Shown one piece after another: positions 8,293 through 16,519 of a DNA stretch of 64,000 nucleotides. The DNA is taken from the NCBI GenBank assembly GCA_964612925.1, contig CAZTFU010000006.1:22377-86376 (forward strand), written 5' to 3'. Positions within the stretch are counted from its first letter, which is position 1. Each line of letters begins with the position of its first letter. Below the pieces are notes generated by a model. That model was not told where the DNA came from, ran no database searches, and saw only the letters and a program-made list of their open reading frames with translations. The DNA is from Phil1 sp964612925 (GTDB lineage Bacteria; Bacillota; Clostridia; Christensenellales; CAG-138). The translations under genes and the position numbers were made by a program.

Positions 8293-10182
8293 ATGAGCGG
8301 ATACGATGTGGTTGTACTCGGCGCGGGACATGCCGGGTGCGAAGCCGCGCTTGCCTCGGCACGAATGGGCATGAACACGGCCGTTATAACGCTTAATCTT
8401 GATTCAATAGCAATGATGGCCTGCAACCCCGCAATAGGCGGCACGTCAAAGGGTCAGCTTGTGCGGGAAATAGATGCCCTTGGTGGTGAAATGGGGCTTG
8501 CCGCGGATGATGAATTCATCCAAATGCGTATGCTGAACACGGGTAAAGGCCCCGCCGTATACTCTCCCCGTGCGCAGATGGACAAGCGGCGCTATCATGA
8601 ACGCATGAAGCGCGCACTTGAGGCACAGGAGAATTTAACGCTCGTGCAGGGTGAATGTGCCCAAATCGAAGCCGAATACGGCCATGTGAGCGCGATAAGG
8701 CTTTCGGGCGGCGTTGCAAGCGAAGGCGAACGCATTGAATGCAGGGTTGTGATAGTCGCAACAGGCGTGTACCTTAAAAGCCGCATATTGATAGGCGACC
8801 GCGTGTGGGAGCAGGGTCCGAGCGGCCTTGCCCGTGCGGAGGGACTTTCGGCATCGCTTGGGGAGCTTGGCTTTGAATTAAGGCGGTTCAAAACGGGCAC
8901 GCCGCCGAGGGTACTCGGAAGGACGCTTGACTTTGACGAAATGGAAATACAGCGCGGCGATGAACCCGCAAGGCCGTTTTCATTTATGAATGACATGGAT
9001 ATGCGGCCGCAACAGCCGTGCTATCTGACGTATACAAATGCCGCCACGCATAAGGTGATACTTGACAACATACACCGCAGCGCAATGTACTCGGGCCTTA
9101 TAAATGCAACGGGCACACGCTATTGCCCAAGCATTGAGGATAAGCTTATGCGTTTTGCCGACAAGGACAGGCATCAGCTTTTTATCGAACCCGAGGGGCT
9201 TTCGACCGACGAAATGTATGTTCAGGGTATGAGCACAAGTCTGCCCGCGGATGTACAGCGGGATATGTTGCGCACGATACCGGGCATGAAAAACTGCCAC
9301 ATCACACGCTACGGCTACGCCATAGAATACGATTGCATAGATCCGCTTTCGCTTAAAAATACACTTATGAGCAGGGACATTGAGGGATTGTTCTTTGCGG
9401 GGCAGATGAACGGCAGCTCAGGTTATGAGGAGGCCGCGGCGCAGGGACTTTATGCGGGCATAAATGCGGCACTTTGGCTGAAACGGGAGGAACCGCTGAT
9501 ATTGTCCCGTGCGGATGCGTACATAGGTGTGCTGTGTGATGATCTTACGGGCAAGGGCACGAACGAGCCTTACAGAATGATGACATCCCGCGCGGAATAC
9601 AGGCTTTTGTTAAGGCAGGACAATGCCGATGAACGGCTTACCGAAATGGGCAGGCGCACGGGGCTGATAAGCGATGCACGCTATGACCGCCTGAGAAAAA
9701 AACAGCAGGAGATTGCCGCAGCGCGGGAAAAACTGCGCACAAGCGTTGCCCCCGAAGAAGCACTGGTACGCCTTATGGAAAGCCGCGGCGAAACGGCGCC
9801 GAAAACGGGCATAAGGCTTGCCGAACTTTTGCGGCGCAGGAACATAGGCTACAGCGATTTGCTGATGCTTTATCCCGATAAGGTGGCCGATGTAAGTGCG
9901 GAGGCGGCGGAGCAGGTGGAGCTTAACGAACGCTATGCGGGCTACATTGAAAAGGAGCGGCAACACGTTGAAAAGTTTGCCGAGATGGAGAATGCGTTGC
10001 TGCCGCATGACACGGATTACAGCCAAATTTCCGGCCTTAGGATAGAAGCACGGCAAAAGCTTAATAAGCATAAGCCTGAAAGCCTTGGACGGGCAAGCAG
10101 GATAAGCGGCGTTTCACCTGCGGACATAGCGGTGCTTATGATATGGCTCAAGCGCATGGAGGAAACCAAGAAGCAGCAATGA
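8293..10182 (+). CDS. mnmG: tRNA uridine-5-carboxymethylaminomethyl modification enzyme MnmG (GidA)
   Basis: FAD-dependent protein that works with MnmE to modify U34 of certain tRNAs (cmnm5U). The N-terminal dinucleotide-binding motif is VVVLGAGHAGCEAALASAR. Further family signatures are NPAIGGTSKGQLVREIDALGG (about residues 41-61, containing the conserved Cys-Asn-Pro), RFKTGTPPRV and the C-terminal TSRAEYRLLLRQDNAD. Start chosen at ATG 8293, 9 nt after GGGAG; an in-frame ATG lies at 8284. The 629-residue length is normal. Its stop overlaps the rsmG start (ATGA), so the two are translationally coupled. mnmE is not in the window. Confidence 0.95.
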   Translation: MSGYDVVVLGAGHAGCEAALASARMGMNTAVITLNLDSIAMMACNPAIGGTSKGQLVREIDALGGEMGLAADDEFIQMRMLNTGKGPAVYSPRAQMDKRRYHERMKRALEAQENLTLVQGECAQIEAEYGHVSAIRLSGGVASEGERIECRVVIVATGVYLKSRILIGDRVWEQGPSGLARAEGLSASLGELGFELRRFKTGTPPRVLGRTLDFDEMEIQRGDEPARPFSFMNDMDMRPQQPCYLTYTNAATHKVILDNIHRSAMYSGLINATGTRYCPSIEDKLMRFADKDRHQLFIEPEGLSTDEMYVQGMSTSLPADVQRDMLRTIPGMKNCHITRYGYAIEYDCIDPLSLKNTLMSRDIEGLFFAGQMNGSSGYEEAAAQGLYAGINAALWLKREEPLILSRADAYIGVLCDDLTGKGTNEPYRMMTSRAEYRLLLRQDNADERLTEMGRRTGLISDARYDRLRKKQQEIAAAREKLRTSVAPEEALVRLMESRGETAPKTGIRLAELLRRRNIGYSDLLMLYPDKVADVSAEAAEQVELNERYAGYIEKERQHVEKFAEMENALLPHDTDYSQISGLRIEARQKLNKHKPESLGRASRISGVSPADIAVLMIWLKRMEETKKQQ

Positions 10183-10868
10183 CAAGGGACATTATTTTTT
10201 CCGCAATACCGAATGCCACTGCGGAGCAGGCGGATAAGTTTATAAAATACTATGAGCTTATTGCCGAATGGAACGAGAAAATGAACCTTACCGCCATAAA
10301 GGGCGAGCAGGAAACGGCGCAAAAGCACTTTGCGGATTCACTGTTGCCGACAGGGCTTATTCCGAACGGTGCAAAATGCATTGATGTGGGCACGGGTGCG
10401 GGCTTCCCCGGCATACCGCTTTTGATAATGCGAAATGATATTACTGTAACCTTGCTTGACAGCTTAAATAAGCGGCTTATATTCCTGAATGAGGTTATTT
10501 CTGCGCTCGACCTTGGCAAAAGGGCAAAAACGCTTCATATGCGAAGCGAGGATGCCGGCCGCTCCATAGAGCACAGGGATAAATATGACGTTGCGCTGAG
10601 CCGTGCGGTAGCGGCGGCAAACGTGCTTACGGAATGGACGGCGCCCTTCCTGAAAAAGGGCGGAGTGAGCATAATGTACAAGGGAGCCGCGGCAAAGGAA
10701 GAATTTGAGGCGGCAGAAAATGCACTGACAAAGCTTAATTGTACGGCCAAGCTTATACAATATGCTTCCGACTGGGGCGAAAGGAACATTATACTTGCAA
10801 AGAAGCTCGGCCCCACGCCGAAAGCCTATCCGCGCAAGGCGGGCACGGCCGCAAAGAGCCCACTGTGA
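10179..10868 (+). CDS. rsmG: 16S rRNA (guanine-527-N7)-methyltransferase RsmG (GidB)
   Basis: A SAM-dependent methyltransferase of 229 residues that methylates G527 of 16S rRNA. Visible motifs are EWNEKMNLTAI (about residues 27-37), HFADSLL, the SAM-binding DVGTGAGFPGIPLLIM (about 67-82) and the LSRAVA segment near 137. Start taken at ATG 10179, which overlaps the mnmG stop; an upstream in-frame start at 10143 lies inside mnmG. The mnmG-rsmG-noc order is the classical Firmicute arrangement. Confidence 0.93.
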   Translation: MTRDIIFSAIPNATAEQADKFIKYYELIAEWNEKMNLTAIKGEQETAQKHFADSLLPTGLIPNGAKCIDVGTGAGFPGIPLLIMRNDITVTLLDSLNKRLIFLNEVISALDLGKRAKTLHMRSEDAGRSIEHRDKYDVALSRAVAAANVLTEWTAPFLKKGGVSIMYKGAAAKEEFEAAENALTKLNCTAKLIQYASDWGERNIILAKKLGPTPKAYPRKAGTAAKSPL

Positions 10869-10876
10869 TATTGACA

Positions 10877-10906
10877 TTGACGCGCACACATATATTTTGC
10901 TACAAT
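10877..10906 (+). promoter_or_regulatory. Promoter of noc
   Basis: TTGACG (10877-10882), an 18-bp spacer and TACAAT (10901-10906). It gives noc its own transcript, about 105 bp before its start. Confidence 0.5.
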
Positions 10907-11012
10907 ACCCCGTGCGGCATTCTACGCCCGTAACGCGGGGAGTTGTGCGCACAAGACAAGGCCGCATTGCGGCAAACGATTTTTACGAATGGAATGAGGA
11001 GGACTTGTCATT

Positions 11013-11849
11013 ATGCCCGTTTTTGATTTTATAAGGAGCAGTGACGGCGCAAAAGGAGCAAAAAGGCTACTTGAGGTCAACGTATCGGCTATTCATCCGA
11101 ACCCGTATCAGCCGCGCGCCACATTTGATGAGGAAAGCATAGCGGAGCTTGCTCGCTCCATTCAGCAGGTCGGCCTTTTACAGCCGTTGCTTGTAAGGAA
11201 GGTGGATGACGGCTATGAACTTGTTGCGGGCGAACGCAGACTGCGCGCGATAACAAGCCTTGGCATGGAAAAGGTGGCCTGCATAGTACAGCAGGACATA
11301 CAGGATGAATCAAGCGCAATGATGGCACTTATAGAAAACCTGCAAAGGGAGGACCTTCATTATCTTGAGGAGGCGCAGTGCTATCAAAAGTTGCTTGAAA
11401 CATATGGCCTTACGCAGGAAGAACTTGCCAACCGCCTTGGCAGAAGCCAAAGCTCAATAGCCAATAAAATAAGGCTGCTCAAGCTTTCCGAAGAGGTCAA
11501 GACCGCAATGACCGAAAAGCATTTAAGCGAACGCCATGCGCGGGCATTGTTGCGCCTGCCCAACGATAAGGAAAGGCTTGACGCGGTCGAAAAAATAGCC
11601 GAAAAGAACCTGAGCGTTAAGGAAACCGAGCAAATGGTTGAAAAAACGCTTAACCGTGCATATGACGAAAAGCAGCCGGGTGCAAAGCCGCGCCCGAAGA
11701 TAATGCGCATAGTGCGCGATTACAGGCTTTTTATGAACACCATAAATCAGGCGGTGGAACAGCTTAGAGAATCCGGCATGAAGGTGGAGGTTGAACAAAC
11801 CGACCGCAGTGACGGTGTTGACATCAAAATAAGTGTAACACAGCACTGA
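11013..11849 (+). CDS. noc: ParB/Noc-family nucleoid protein
   Basis: A 278-residue ParB-type CTP-dependent DNA clamp. The N-terminal ParB domain shows NPYQPRATFDEESIAELARS (about residues 29-48), the CTP-binding GERRLRA (about 77-83) and ALIENLQREDLHYLEEAQ (about 107-124). The helix-turn-helix follows (LTQEELANRLGRSQSSIANK). The gene position next to rsmG suggests nucleoid-occlusion Noc rather than chromosome-partition ParB, since noc is the rsmG-adjacent paralogue in Bacillus. There is no adjacent parA/soj. The start ATG follows a GAGGAGG by 11 nt. Confidence 0.85.
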   Translation: MPVFDFIRSSDGAKGAKRLLEVNVSAIHPNPYQPRATFDEESIAELARSIQQVGLLQPLLVRKVDDGYELVAGERRLRAITSLGMEKVACIVQQDIQDESSAMMALIENLQREDLHYLEEAQCYQKLLETYGLTQEELANRLGRSQSSIANKIRLLKLSEEVKTAMTEKHLSERHARALLRLPNDKERLDAVEKIAEKNLSVKETEQMVEKTLNRAYDEKQPGAKPRPKIMRIVRDYRLFMNTINQAVEQLRESGMKVEVEQTDRSDGVDIKISVTQH

Positions 11850-11886
11850 AACCCCACAGCCGCAAAAACAAAGGAGATCACACAGA

Positions 11887-13305
11887 ATGGAAAAGTCGAG
11901 CACAATTTTGCGCATAAAGAATAAGTTTATAGGCGATAAGGCTTTTTATCAAAGCGTTGTAAAGTTGCTTATACCGATAGTTATTCAGCAGGGCATAACA
12001 AGTTTTGTAAACCTGCTTGATAATGTTATGGTCGGCGCACTTTCGACAGCGGCCATATCGGGCGTTGCGATAGTCAATCAGCTTATATTCATATTTAACC
12101 TGAGCATATTCGGCTCCCTTTCGGGCCCGAGCATTTATTCCGCACAATATGCGGGCGTGGGCGATGAGGAAGGCGTAAGGAATTGTTTCCGCTTCAAGCT
12201 TATAATAGGCACGCTTATATCGGTTGCGGCAATAATTATATTTTCCGTTTTCGGGGAAACGCTTATCGGCCTTTATCTAAATGAGGAGACAAACAGCGCA
12301 GAAACGCTTGCCGCAACGCTCAGCCAAGCCAAGGATTATATGTTTGTGATACTGTGGGGGTTGCCGCCGTTCATGCTTTCGCAGGCCTACGGCACATCCC
12401 TTAGAGAAACGGGCGATACGGTAGTACCTATGCGCGCAAGCATAATTTCAATAATAACAAACTGCGTGCTGAATTACACGCTTATTTACGGCCACTTCGG
12501 CGCACCCGCAATGGGCGTTAAGGGCGCGGCGATAGCAACGGTTATTGCACGTTATCTTGAAACGGCATATATACTCATTCATGTATACAGGCGGCTTGAC
12601 AAGTATTCATTCCTCCGCGGAGCGTTAAACAATCTGAAAATACCGGCAGAGCTTGTCAAGCAGATTGCCGTAACGGGCGCACCGTTGCTTGCAAACGAAT
12701 TCCTTTGGAGCACGGCCATTGCAATTAAGAACCAGTGCTTTTCCTACAGGGGGCTTGACGTTGTTGCCGCAACGAACATAACAAGCACCGTTTGGCAGGT
12801 GTTTGCGATAATAATGTTTGCAATGGGCTCCGCAATAGCCATAATGGTTGGGCAAAAGCTTGGTGCGGGCGATATAGAGGGTGCACGCCAAACGGATACA
12901 CGGCTTATATTCATATCGTTCGTGCTGCATATATTCATAGGACTGCTGATAGCCGCACTTTCGGGTGTTATACCCATGATATACAACGTTGAACAAAACG
13001 TAAGGGACATGACAAGCGGTATGCTTATTGCGGCGGGCTGTACAATATGGATAAACGCACTTGCCCACGCATCTTACTTTACGATAAGGAGCGGCGGCAG
13101 GACCATAATAACGTTCCTGCTTGACAGCGTGTTTACGCTTGTTATAGTGGTGCCGGTTGCGTATTTCCTTTGCTACTGCACAAGTATGGATGTCAGGGTG
13201 GTATACGGCCTTGTTGAGCTTACCAACATGATAAAATTCCTTATAGCACTGCCGATATTGATATCGGGCTCGTGGGCAAGGAACGTTATAAACATAGAAA
13301 AATAG
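11887..13305 (+). CDS. MATE-family multidrug/cation efflux protein
   Basis: A 472-residue integral membrane protein with twelve predicted helices. It is an antiporter that uses Na+ or H+ gradients to export drugs or metabolites. Family-typical parts are LIPIVIQQGITSFVNLLDNVMVG near residues 22-44, with the VNLLDN motif in the first helix, and the paired two-fold repeat around residue 250 (TGAPLLANEFLW). It follows noc by 37 bp with an AAGGAG site. The TetR gene directly downstream may control it. Confidence 0.9.
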   Translation: MEKSSTILRIKNKFIGDKAFYQSVVKLLIPIVIQQGITSFVNLLDNVMVGALSTAAISGVAIVNQLIFIFNLSIFGSLSGPSIYSAQYAGVGDEEGVRNCFRFKLIIGTLISVAAIIIFSVFGETLIGLYLNEETNSAETLAATLSQAKDYMFVILWGLPPFMLSQAYGTSLRETGDTVVPMRASIISIITNCVLNYTLIYGHFGAPAMGVKGAAIATVIARYLETAYILIHVYRRLDKYSFLRGALNNLKIPAELVKQIAVTGAPLLANEFLWSTAIAIKNQCFSYRGLDVVAATNITSTVWQVFAIIMFAMGSAIAIMVGQKLGAGDIEGARQTDTRLIFISFVLHIFIGLLIAALSGVIPMIYNVEQNVRDMTSGMLIAAGCTIWINALAHASYFTIRSGGRTIITFLLDSVFTLVIVVPVAYFLCYCTSMDVRVVYGLVELTNMIKFLIALPILISGSWARNVINIEK

Positions 13306-13339
13306 CTGTGCATACTGCGGTGTGCGGGGAGGAACAGCC

Positions 13340-13900
13340 ATGAAGAGCAAACGCCAGAATTATGACAGCGTGCAGAGCCTTATAATAGCAACGGCCGCAA
13401 AGCTTTTTACCGAAAACGGTGCGGACGGGACAAGCCTTAACGACATTGCCAAGGCCGCAAACCTTGCCAAGGGCACGTTGTACTATTATTACCCTGCCAA
13501 GGATGAGCTTATTGCGGATGTTGCCCGTACCCACGGCGATTGGCTTGGGGATACGGTTTTGGCATGGGCGGAAACGTTGCAACGCGATACGGACGCATAT
13601 GATGCAATGAAAAGCCTTATACAGCAGCTTTTATGGGATGAAATGCACACAAAGCTTCATGTTGTGCTTTGCGCACATGCGGCGGTGCGCGGCGGCGAGC
13701 TGAATGAGCTTATTGAAACCATGCGTAAAAAGTGGGCATTGATGCTTGAGGTGGGGTCGCTGAAACTGCAATCGAATGATGCACGTACAATACGCTCACG
13801 AAGCGGATCTTTTTTCTCAATGGCGGTTGGCTACATGGCAAAAACCGACATATCGGATGAGGATATAGACGAGTTTGTCGGCATTTTTCTTGCCAAATAG
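13340..13900 (+). CDS. TetR/AcrR-family transcriptional regulator
   Basis: A 186-residue repressor-type protein. The N-terminal helix-turn-helix reads AAKLFTENGADGTSLNDIAKAANLAKGTLYYYYPAKDEL (quoted in two parts: AAKLFTENGADGTSLNDIA, then KAANLAKGTLYYYYP). The ligand-binding C-terminal domain is generic. Start taken at ATG 13340 because GGGGAGG lies just upstream; an earlier in-frame GTG at 13322 is part of that region. It sits 34 bp after the MATE gene on the same strand, so it plausibly regulates that pump. It ends in a clear terminator. Confidence 0.88.
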   Translation: MKSKRQNYDSVQSLIIATAAKLFTENGADGTSLNDIAKAANLAKGTLYYYYPAKDELIADVARTHGDWLGDTVLAWAETLQRDTDAYDAMKSLIQQLLWDEMHTKLHVVLCAHAAVRGGELNELIETMRKKWALMLEVGSLKLQSNDARTIRSRSGSFFSMAVGYMAKTDISDEDIDEFVGIFLAK

Positions 13901-13926
13901 ATAAAAACAGAATAATAAATCACATG

Positions 13927-13950
13927 GGCGGTTGCAAAGCCGCCTTTTTT
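13927..13950 (+). terminator. Rho-independent terminator after the TetR gene
   Basis: Arms GGCGG (13927-13931) and CCGCC (13940-13944), with extra A-T pairs inside, followed by six T at 13945-13950. Confidence 0.75.
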
Positions 13951-13961
13951 GGTGGTAAAAT
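13932..13961 (+). promoter_or_regulatory. Probable promoter of the mgtE leader/mgtE transcript
   Basis: TTGCAA (13932-13937) and TAAAAT (13956-13961) are 18 bp apart. The promoter overlaps the TetR terminator. It would give mgtE an untranslated leader of about 215 nt. Confidence 0.45.
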
Positions 13962-14010
13962 ATATATGCGCGTTTGCGTAAATAATTAAGAAAGGACAGA
14001 AAGACCCAAC

Positions 14011-14109
14011 ATGGATGCAGGGCCTTGTCCCGATTGCGGGAACAAAATGAATATTTGGACGGCCGCACTCCGACTTGTCGTGGGTATCTGTTCGCGTGAT
14101 ATCGCATAA
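14011..14109 (+). CDS. Candidate 32-residue leader ORF upstream of mgtE
   Basis: A short ATG-to-TAA frame inside the long mgtE leader. The product begins MDAGPCPDCGNKMNIW and then has a hydrophobic segment; the CxxC pair resembles one half of a zinc ribbon. An AAAGGA lies about 14 nt upstream, which is far. It could be a cis-acting leader peptide controlling mgtE, a degraded zinc-ribbon gene, or chance. No family assignment is possible. Confidence 0.3.
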   Translation: MDAGPCPDCGNKMNIWTAALRLVVGICSRDIA

Positions 14110-14124
14110 AATGTGATATCGCGT
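14094..14124 (+). promoter_or_regulatory. Inverted repeat in the mgtE leader
   Basis: Two GATATC blocks, each flanked by CG-rich ends (CGTGATATC and GATATCGCG), are separated by 11 nt and can pair as a hairpin; they also form a direct repeat GTGATATCGC. It overlaps the stop codon of the candidate leader ORF. No T run follows, so it is not a terminator. It may be an operator or an RNA switch element. Confidence 0.4.
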
Positions 14125-14183
14125 TAAAATATCCGTTATAAATTGCAGGCAGACCGTCCGTAAAAAAGGAGGTTTGCTTTTTT

Positions 14184-15548
14184 ATGACTCAGGAAACTGT
14201 TTTGGAACTGACAGAGCTGCTTCAGGGCAGAAAATACGGTGAGGTCAAGCTTATCGTACAGCAGATGAACGAGGTGGACGCTGCGGAGGCGATAGAGGAC
14301 ATATTCGACGAATCCGGCGACGGTGAAACGCTTATAAAGCTTTTTCGCCTGCTTCCAAAGGATACCGCGGCGGAAGCGTTTGCATACATACACGGCGATG
14401 TAAGGCAACGACTTATTGAACTGCTTAGCGATACCGAGCTTAGCTATATACTTGACGACCTTTACCTTGACGACTACGTTGACCTTGTGGAGGAAATGCC
14501 CTCAAACGTGGTAAAAAGGCTTATGCAGGTATCAAGCCCCGAAAACAGAAGCCTTATAAACGAATATTTAAGGTATCCCAAGGATTCAGCGGGCAGCCTT
14601 ATGACAAACGAATACGTTTACTTGAAGCCGCGCCTTACGGTGGAGCAGGCGTTCGGCGTTATACGCAGCACGGGTATAGATAAGGAAACGATATACACCT
14701 GCTATGTAATATCGGGCGAAAGGCGGCTTGAGGGCGTTATAACCATAAAAGAACTGCTGCTTGCCGACCCTAAAAGCGCGGTGGGCGACATTATGAATAC
14801 GAACGTTATCCACGCCCATACCGTTGACGACAGGGAGGAAGTTGCAAAGCTTTTTTATAAGTATGACATGATTGCACTGCCCGTTGTTGACAATGAGGAA
14901 AGGCTTGTGGGCATAATCACGGTTGACGATGCCGTGGACGTGTTGCAAGAAGAGAATACCGAGGACTTTGAAAAAATGGCAGGTATGGCGCCGAGCGAAG
15001 AGGAGTATTTGAAAACTCCCGTTTGGAAGCTTGCCAAAAACAGAATAGTATGGCTTGCCGCACTTATGCTTTCAAGCATGGTGACGGGCGCAATGCTTGA
15101 GCATTTTGAGGCGGCAATAGCGGCCGTGCCGCTGCTTGTAAGTTTTATACCCATGCTTATGGATACGGGCGGAAACAGCGGAACACAGGCCTCAACAATG
15201 GTAATACGCGGACTTGCGCTGGATGAAATAGAACCGCGGGATGCGGCGCGTGTTTGGTTTAAGGAAATAAGGGTAGCACTGCTTGTAAGTGCCGCGCTTG
15301 CGCTTATTAACTTTGTACGTATAGTGGTTCAGTACAATGATGCAGCCGTTGCGGCAATAGTATCGCTTACGCTTATCGCAACGGTGTGCATTGCAAAGTC
15401 GCTCGGGTGCCTTTTGCCTCTTCTTGCAAAAAGGCTGAAGCTTGACCCCGCACTTATGGCAACGCCCGTACTTACCACCGTTACCGATGCCGCAAGCATA
15501 TTGGTTTATTTTTCGCTTACGATGAAGCTGCTCGGCAACAGGCTGTGA
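14184..15548 (+). CDS. mgtE: Magnesium transporter MgtE
   Basis: A 454-residue Mg2+ channel/transporter. The N-terminal superhelical MgtE_N domain (about residues 10-130) includes LLPKDTAAEAFAYI and YLDDYVDLVEEMP. A pair of CBS domains follows (about 135-260, with SAGSLMTNEYV and IVTVDDAVDVLQEE-like segments). The membrane domain has five helices, with the pore signature PMLMDTGGNSGTQASTM near residue 325. A GGAGG site precedes the ATG. No M-box riboswitch was recognised in the leader, but the leader carries a short ORF and an inverted repeat. Confidence 0.95.
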   Translation: MTQETVLELTELLQGRKYGEVKLIVQQMNEVDAAEAIEDIFDESGDGETLIKLFRLLPKDTAAEAFAYIHGDVRQRLIELLSDTELSYILDDLYLDDYVDLVEEMPSNVVKRLMQVSSPENRSLINEYLRYPKDSAGSLMTNEYVYLKPRLTVEQAFGVIRSTGIDKETIYTCYVISGERRLEGVITIKELLLADPKSAVGDIMNTNVIHAHTVDDREEVAKLFYKYDMIALPVVDNEERLVGIITVDDAVDVLQEENTEDFEKMAGMAPSEEEYLKTPVWKLAKNRIVWLAALMLSSMVTGAMLEHFEAAIAAVPLLVSFIPMLMDTGGNSGTQASTMVIRGLALDEIEPRDAARVWFKEIRVALLVSAALALINFVRIVVQYNDAAVAAIVSLTLIATVCIAKSLGCLLPLLAKRLKLDPALMATPVLTTVTDAASILVYFSLTMKLLGNRL

Positions 15549-15580
15549 ATTAATAGTCAAATAAAATGAGCCTAATACGG

Positions 15581-15610
15581 TTGCGTTCCGTGCGCGTGGA
15601 GTGATAAAAT
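15581..15610 (+). promoter_or_regulatory. Promoter abutting the NusG_II gene start (leaderless candidate)
   Basis: TTGCGT (15581-15586), 18 bp, TAAAAT (15605-15610). The -10 ends 7 nt before the ATG at 15618. The only GGAG is 16 nt upstream of the ATG and lies before the -10, so it would not be transcribed. Confidence 0.55.
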
Positions 15611-15617
15611 ATACTGT

Positions 15618-15968
15618 ATGAAAAGGGCAGATCTTCTTTTGGCCGCGGGTGCGGCAGTCGTGGCGGTGATATTGTTTTTACTGCTTGACGGTACGGCGGG
15701 CAATGAGGCCATTATTTACTTAAACGGAGAGGAATATGCCCGAATGTCGCTTTATGTTAAGGATACCCTATGCATAGATCAGGGCGACGGTAAAATAAAC
15801 ATTATAGAAACGGATGGGCGCGGCGGCGTTAGAATGCAAAGCTCAAGCTGCAAAAACCGGATATGCGTGGATCAGGGTTGGCTTGAGGCTAACGGCGCGG
15901 ACAATGCCGAATGGATAGTGTGTCTGCCAAACGGCATAAGCATTTGCATTGCCGAGGGCGAACGATGA
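15618..15968 (+). CDS. NusG domain II-containing exported/membrane-anchored protein
   Basis: A 116-residue protein with one N-terminal membrane helix (about residues 4-24) and an extracellular NusG_II domain. The domain ends in the typical SSSCKNRICVDQGW and VCLPNGISICI segments; the two cysteines are five residues apart. Proteins of this type occur next to Gx transporters and FMN-binding proteins in flavin-linked redox clusters of Firmicutes, and the same arrangement is seen here. Its stop overlaps the next ATG (ATGA), so the two genes are coupled. Its own role is unknown. Confidence 0.8.
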   Translation: MKRADLLLAAGAAVVAVILFLLLDGTAGNEAIIYLNGEEYARMSLYVKDTLCIDQGDGKINIIETDGRGGVRMQSSSCKNRICVDQGWLEANGADNAEWIVCLPNGISICIAEGER

Positions 15969-16456
15969 ACACATCTAAGCTTACAAGGGGCGCATTGCTT
16001 GCATCGCTTATGCTTGCGCTCGGCTATGTTGAATCGCTCCTGCCCGCATTCTCAAGCGTGCCGGGCGTAAAGCTCGGGCTTGCGAATACGGTGCTGATGT
16101 ACGCACTGTACCTTACGGATACAAAAAGTGCATTGGCATTGGCGGTGATAAAGGTGGCGCTCAGTGCGTTTTTATACGGAAGTCCCGCGGCTGTGATATA
16201 CAGCATAAGCGGAGCGGCGGTCAGCATGGCAGCGATGGTTTTGCTCATGCGCACGGGCAAATTTTCACCCACGGGCGTCGGCATCGGCGGTGCGATAGGG
16301 CATAATGTAGGTCAATGTGCTGCTGCTGCGGCGGTGATAGGTATTGCACCCATAGCCGCATATTTGCCGATATTGCTCATCAGCGGTGTGCTGACGGGCT
16401 TTGTAACAGGTACGGTTACGGCGTTGCTTATAAAGCATTTGCGCCGATCCAAATAA
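15965..16456 (+). CDS. Gx transporter family (Hpre_diP_synt_I) membrane protein
   Basis: A 163-residue integral membrane protein with about five helices. The motif VPGVKLGLANTVLMYAL (about residues 33-49) and the glycine-rich VGIGGAIGHNVGQ (about 103-115) are typical of the family called heptaprenyl diphosphate synthase component I or Gx transporter, which resembles ECF S components. Start at ATG 15965 overlaps the preceding stop. The substrate is unknown; the setting with NusG_II and FMN-binding proteins suggests quinone or flavin-linked electron transfer. Confidence 0.82.
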   Translation: MNTSKLTRGALLASLMLALGYVESLLPAFSSVPGVKLGLANTVLMYALYLTDTKSALALAVIKVALSAFLYGSPAAVIYSISGAAVSMAAMVLLMRTGKFSPTGVGIGGAIGHNVGQCAAAAAVIGIAPIAAYLPILLISGVLTGFVTGTVTALLIKHLRRSK

Positions 16457-16519
16457 ATTAAGCTTAATGTTTACCTTTATGGTGGCGGAGGGCTTAAATA
16501 AACGAAAGGAATCACGAAC

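Noticed and set aside
13951..14183. M-box (ykoK) or other known Mg2+ riboswitch upstream of mgtE
   Set aside because: I could not find the conserved M-box core segments; the leader is reported only as an uncharacterised leader.
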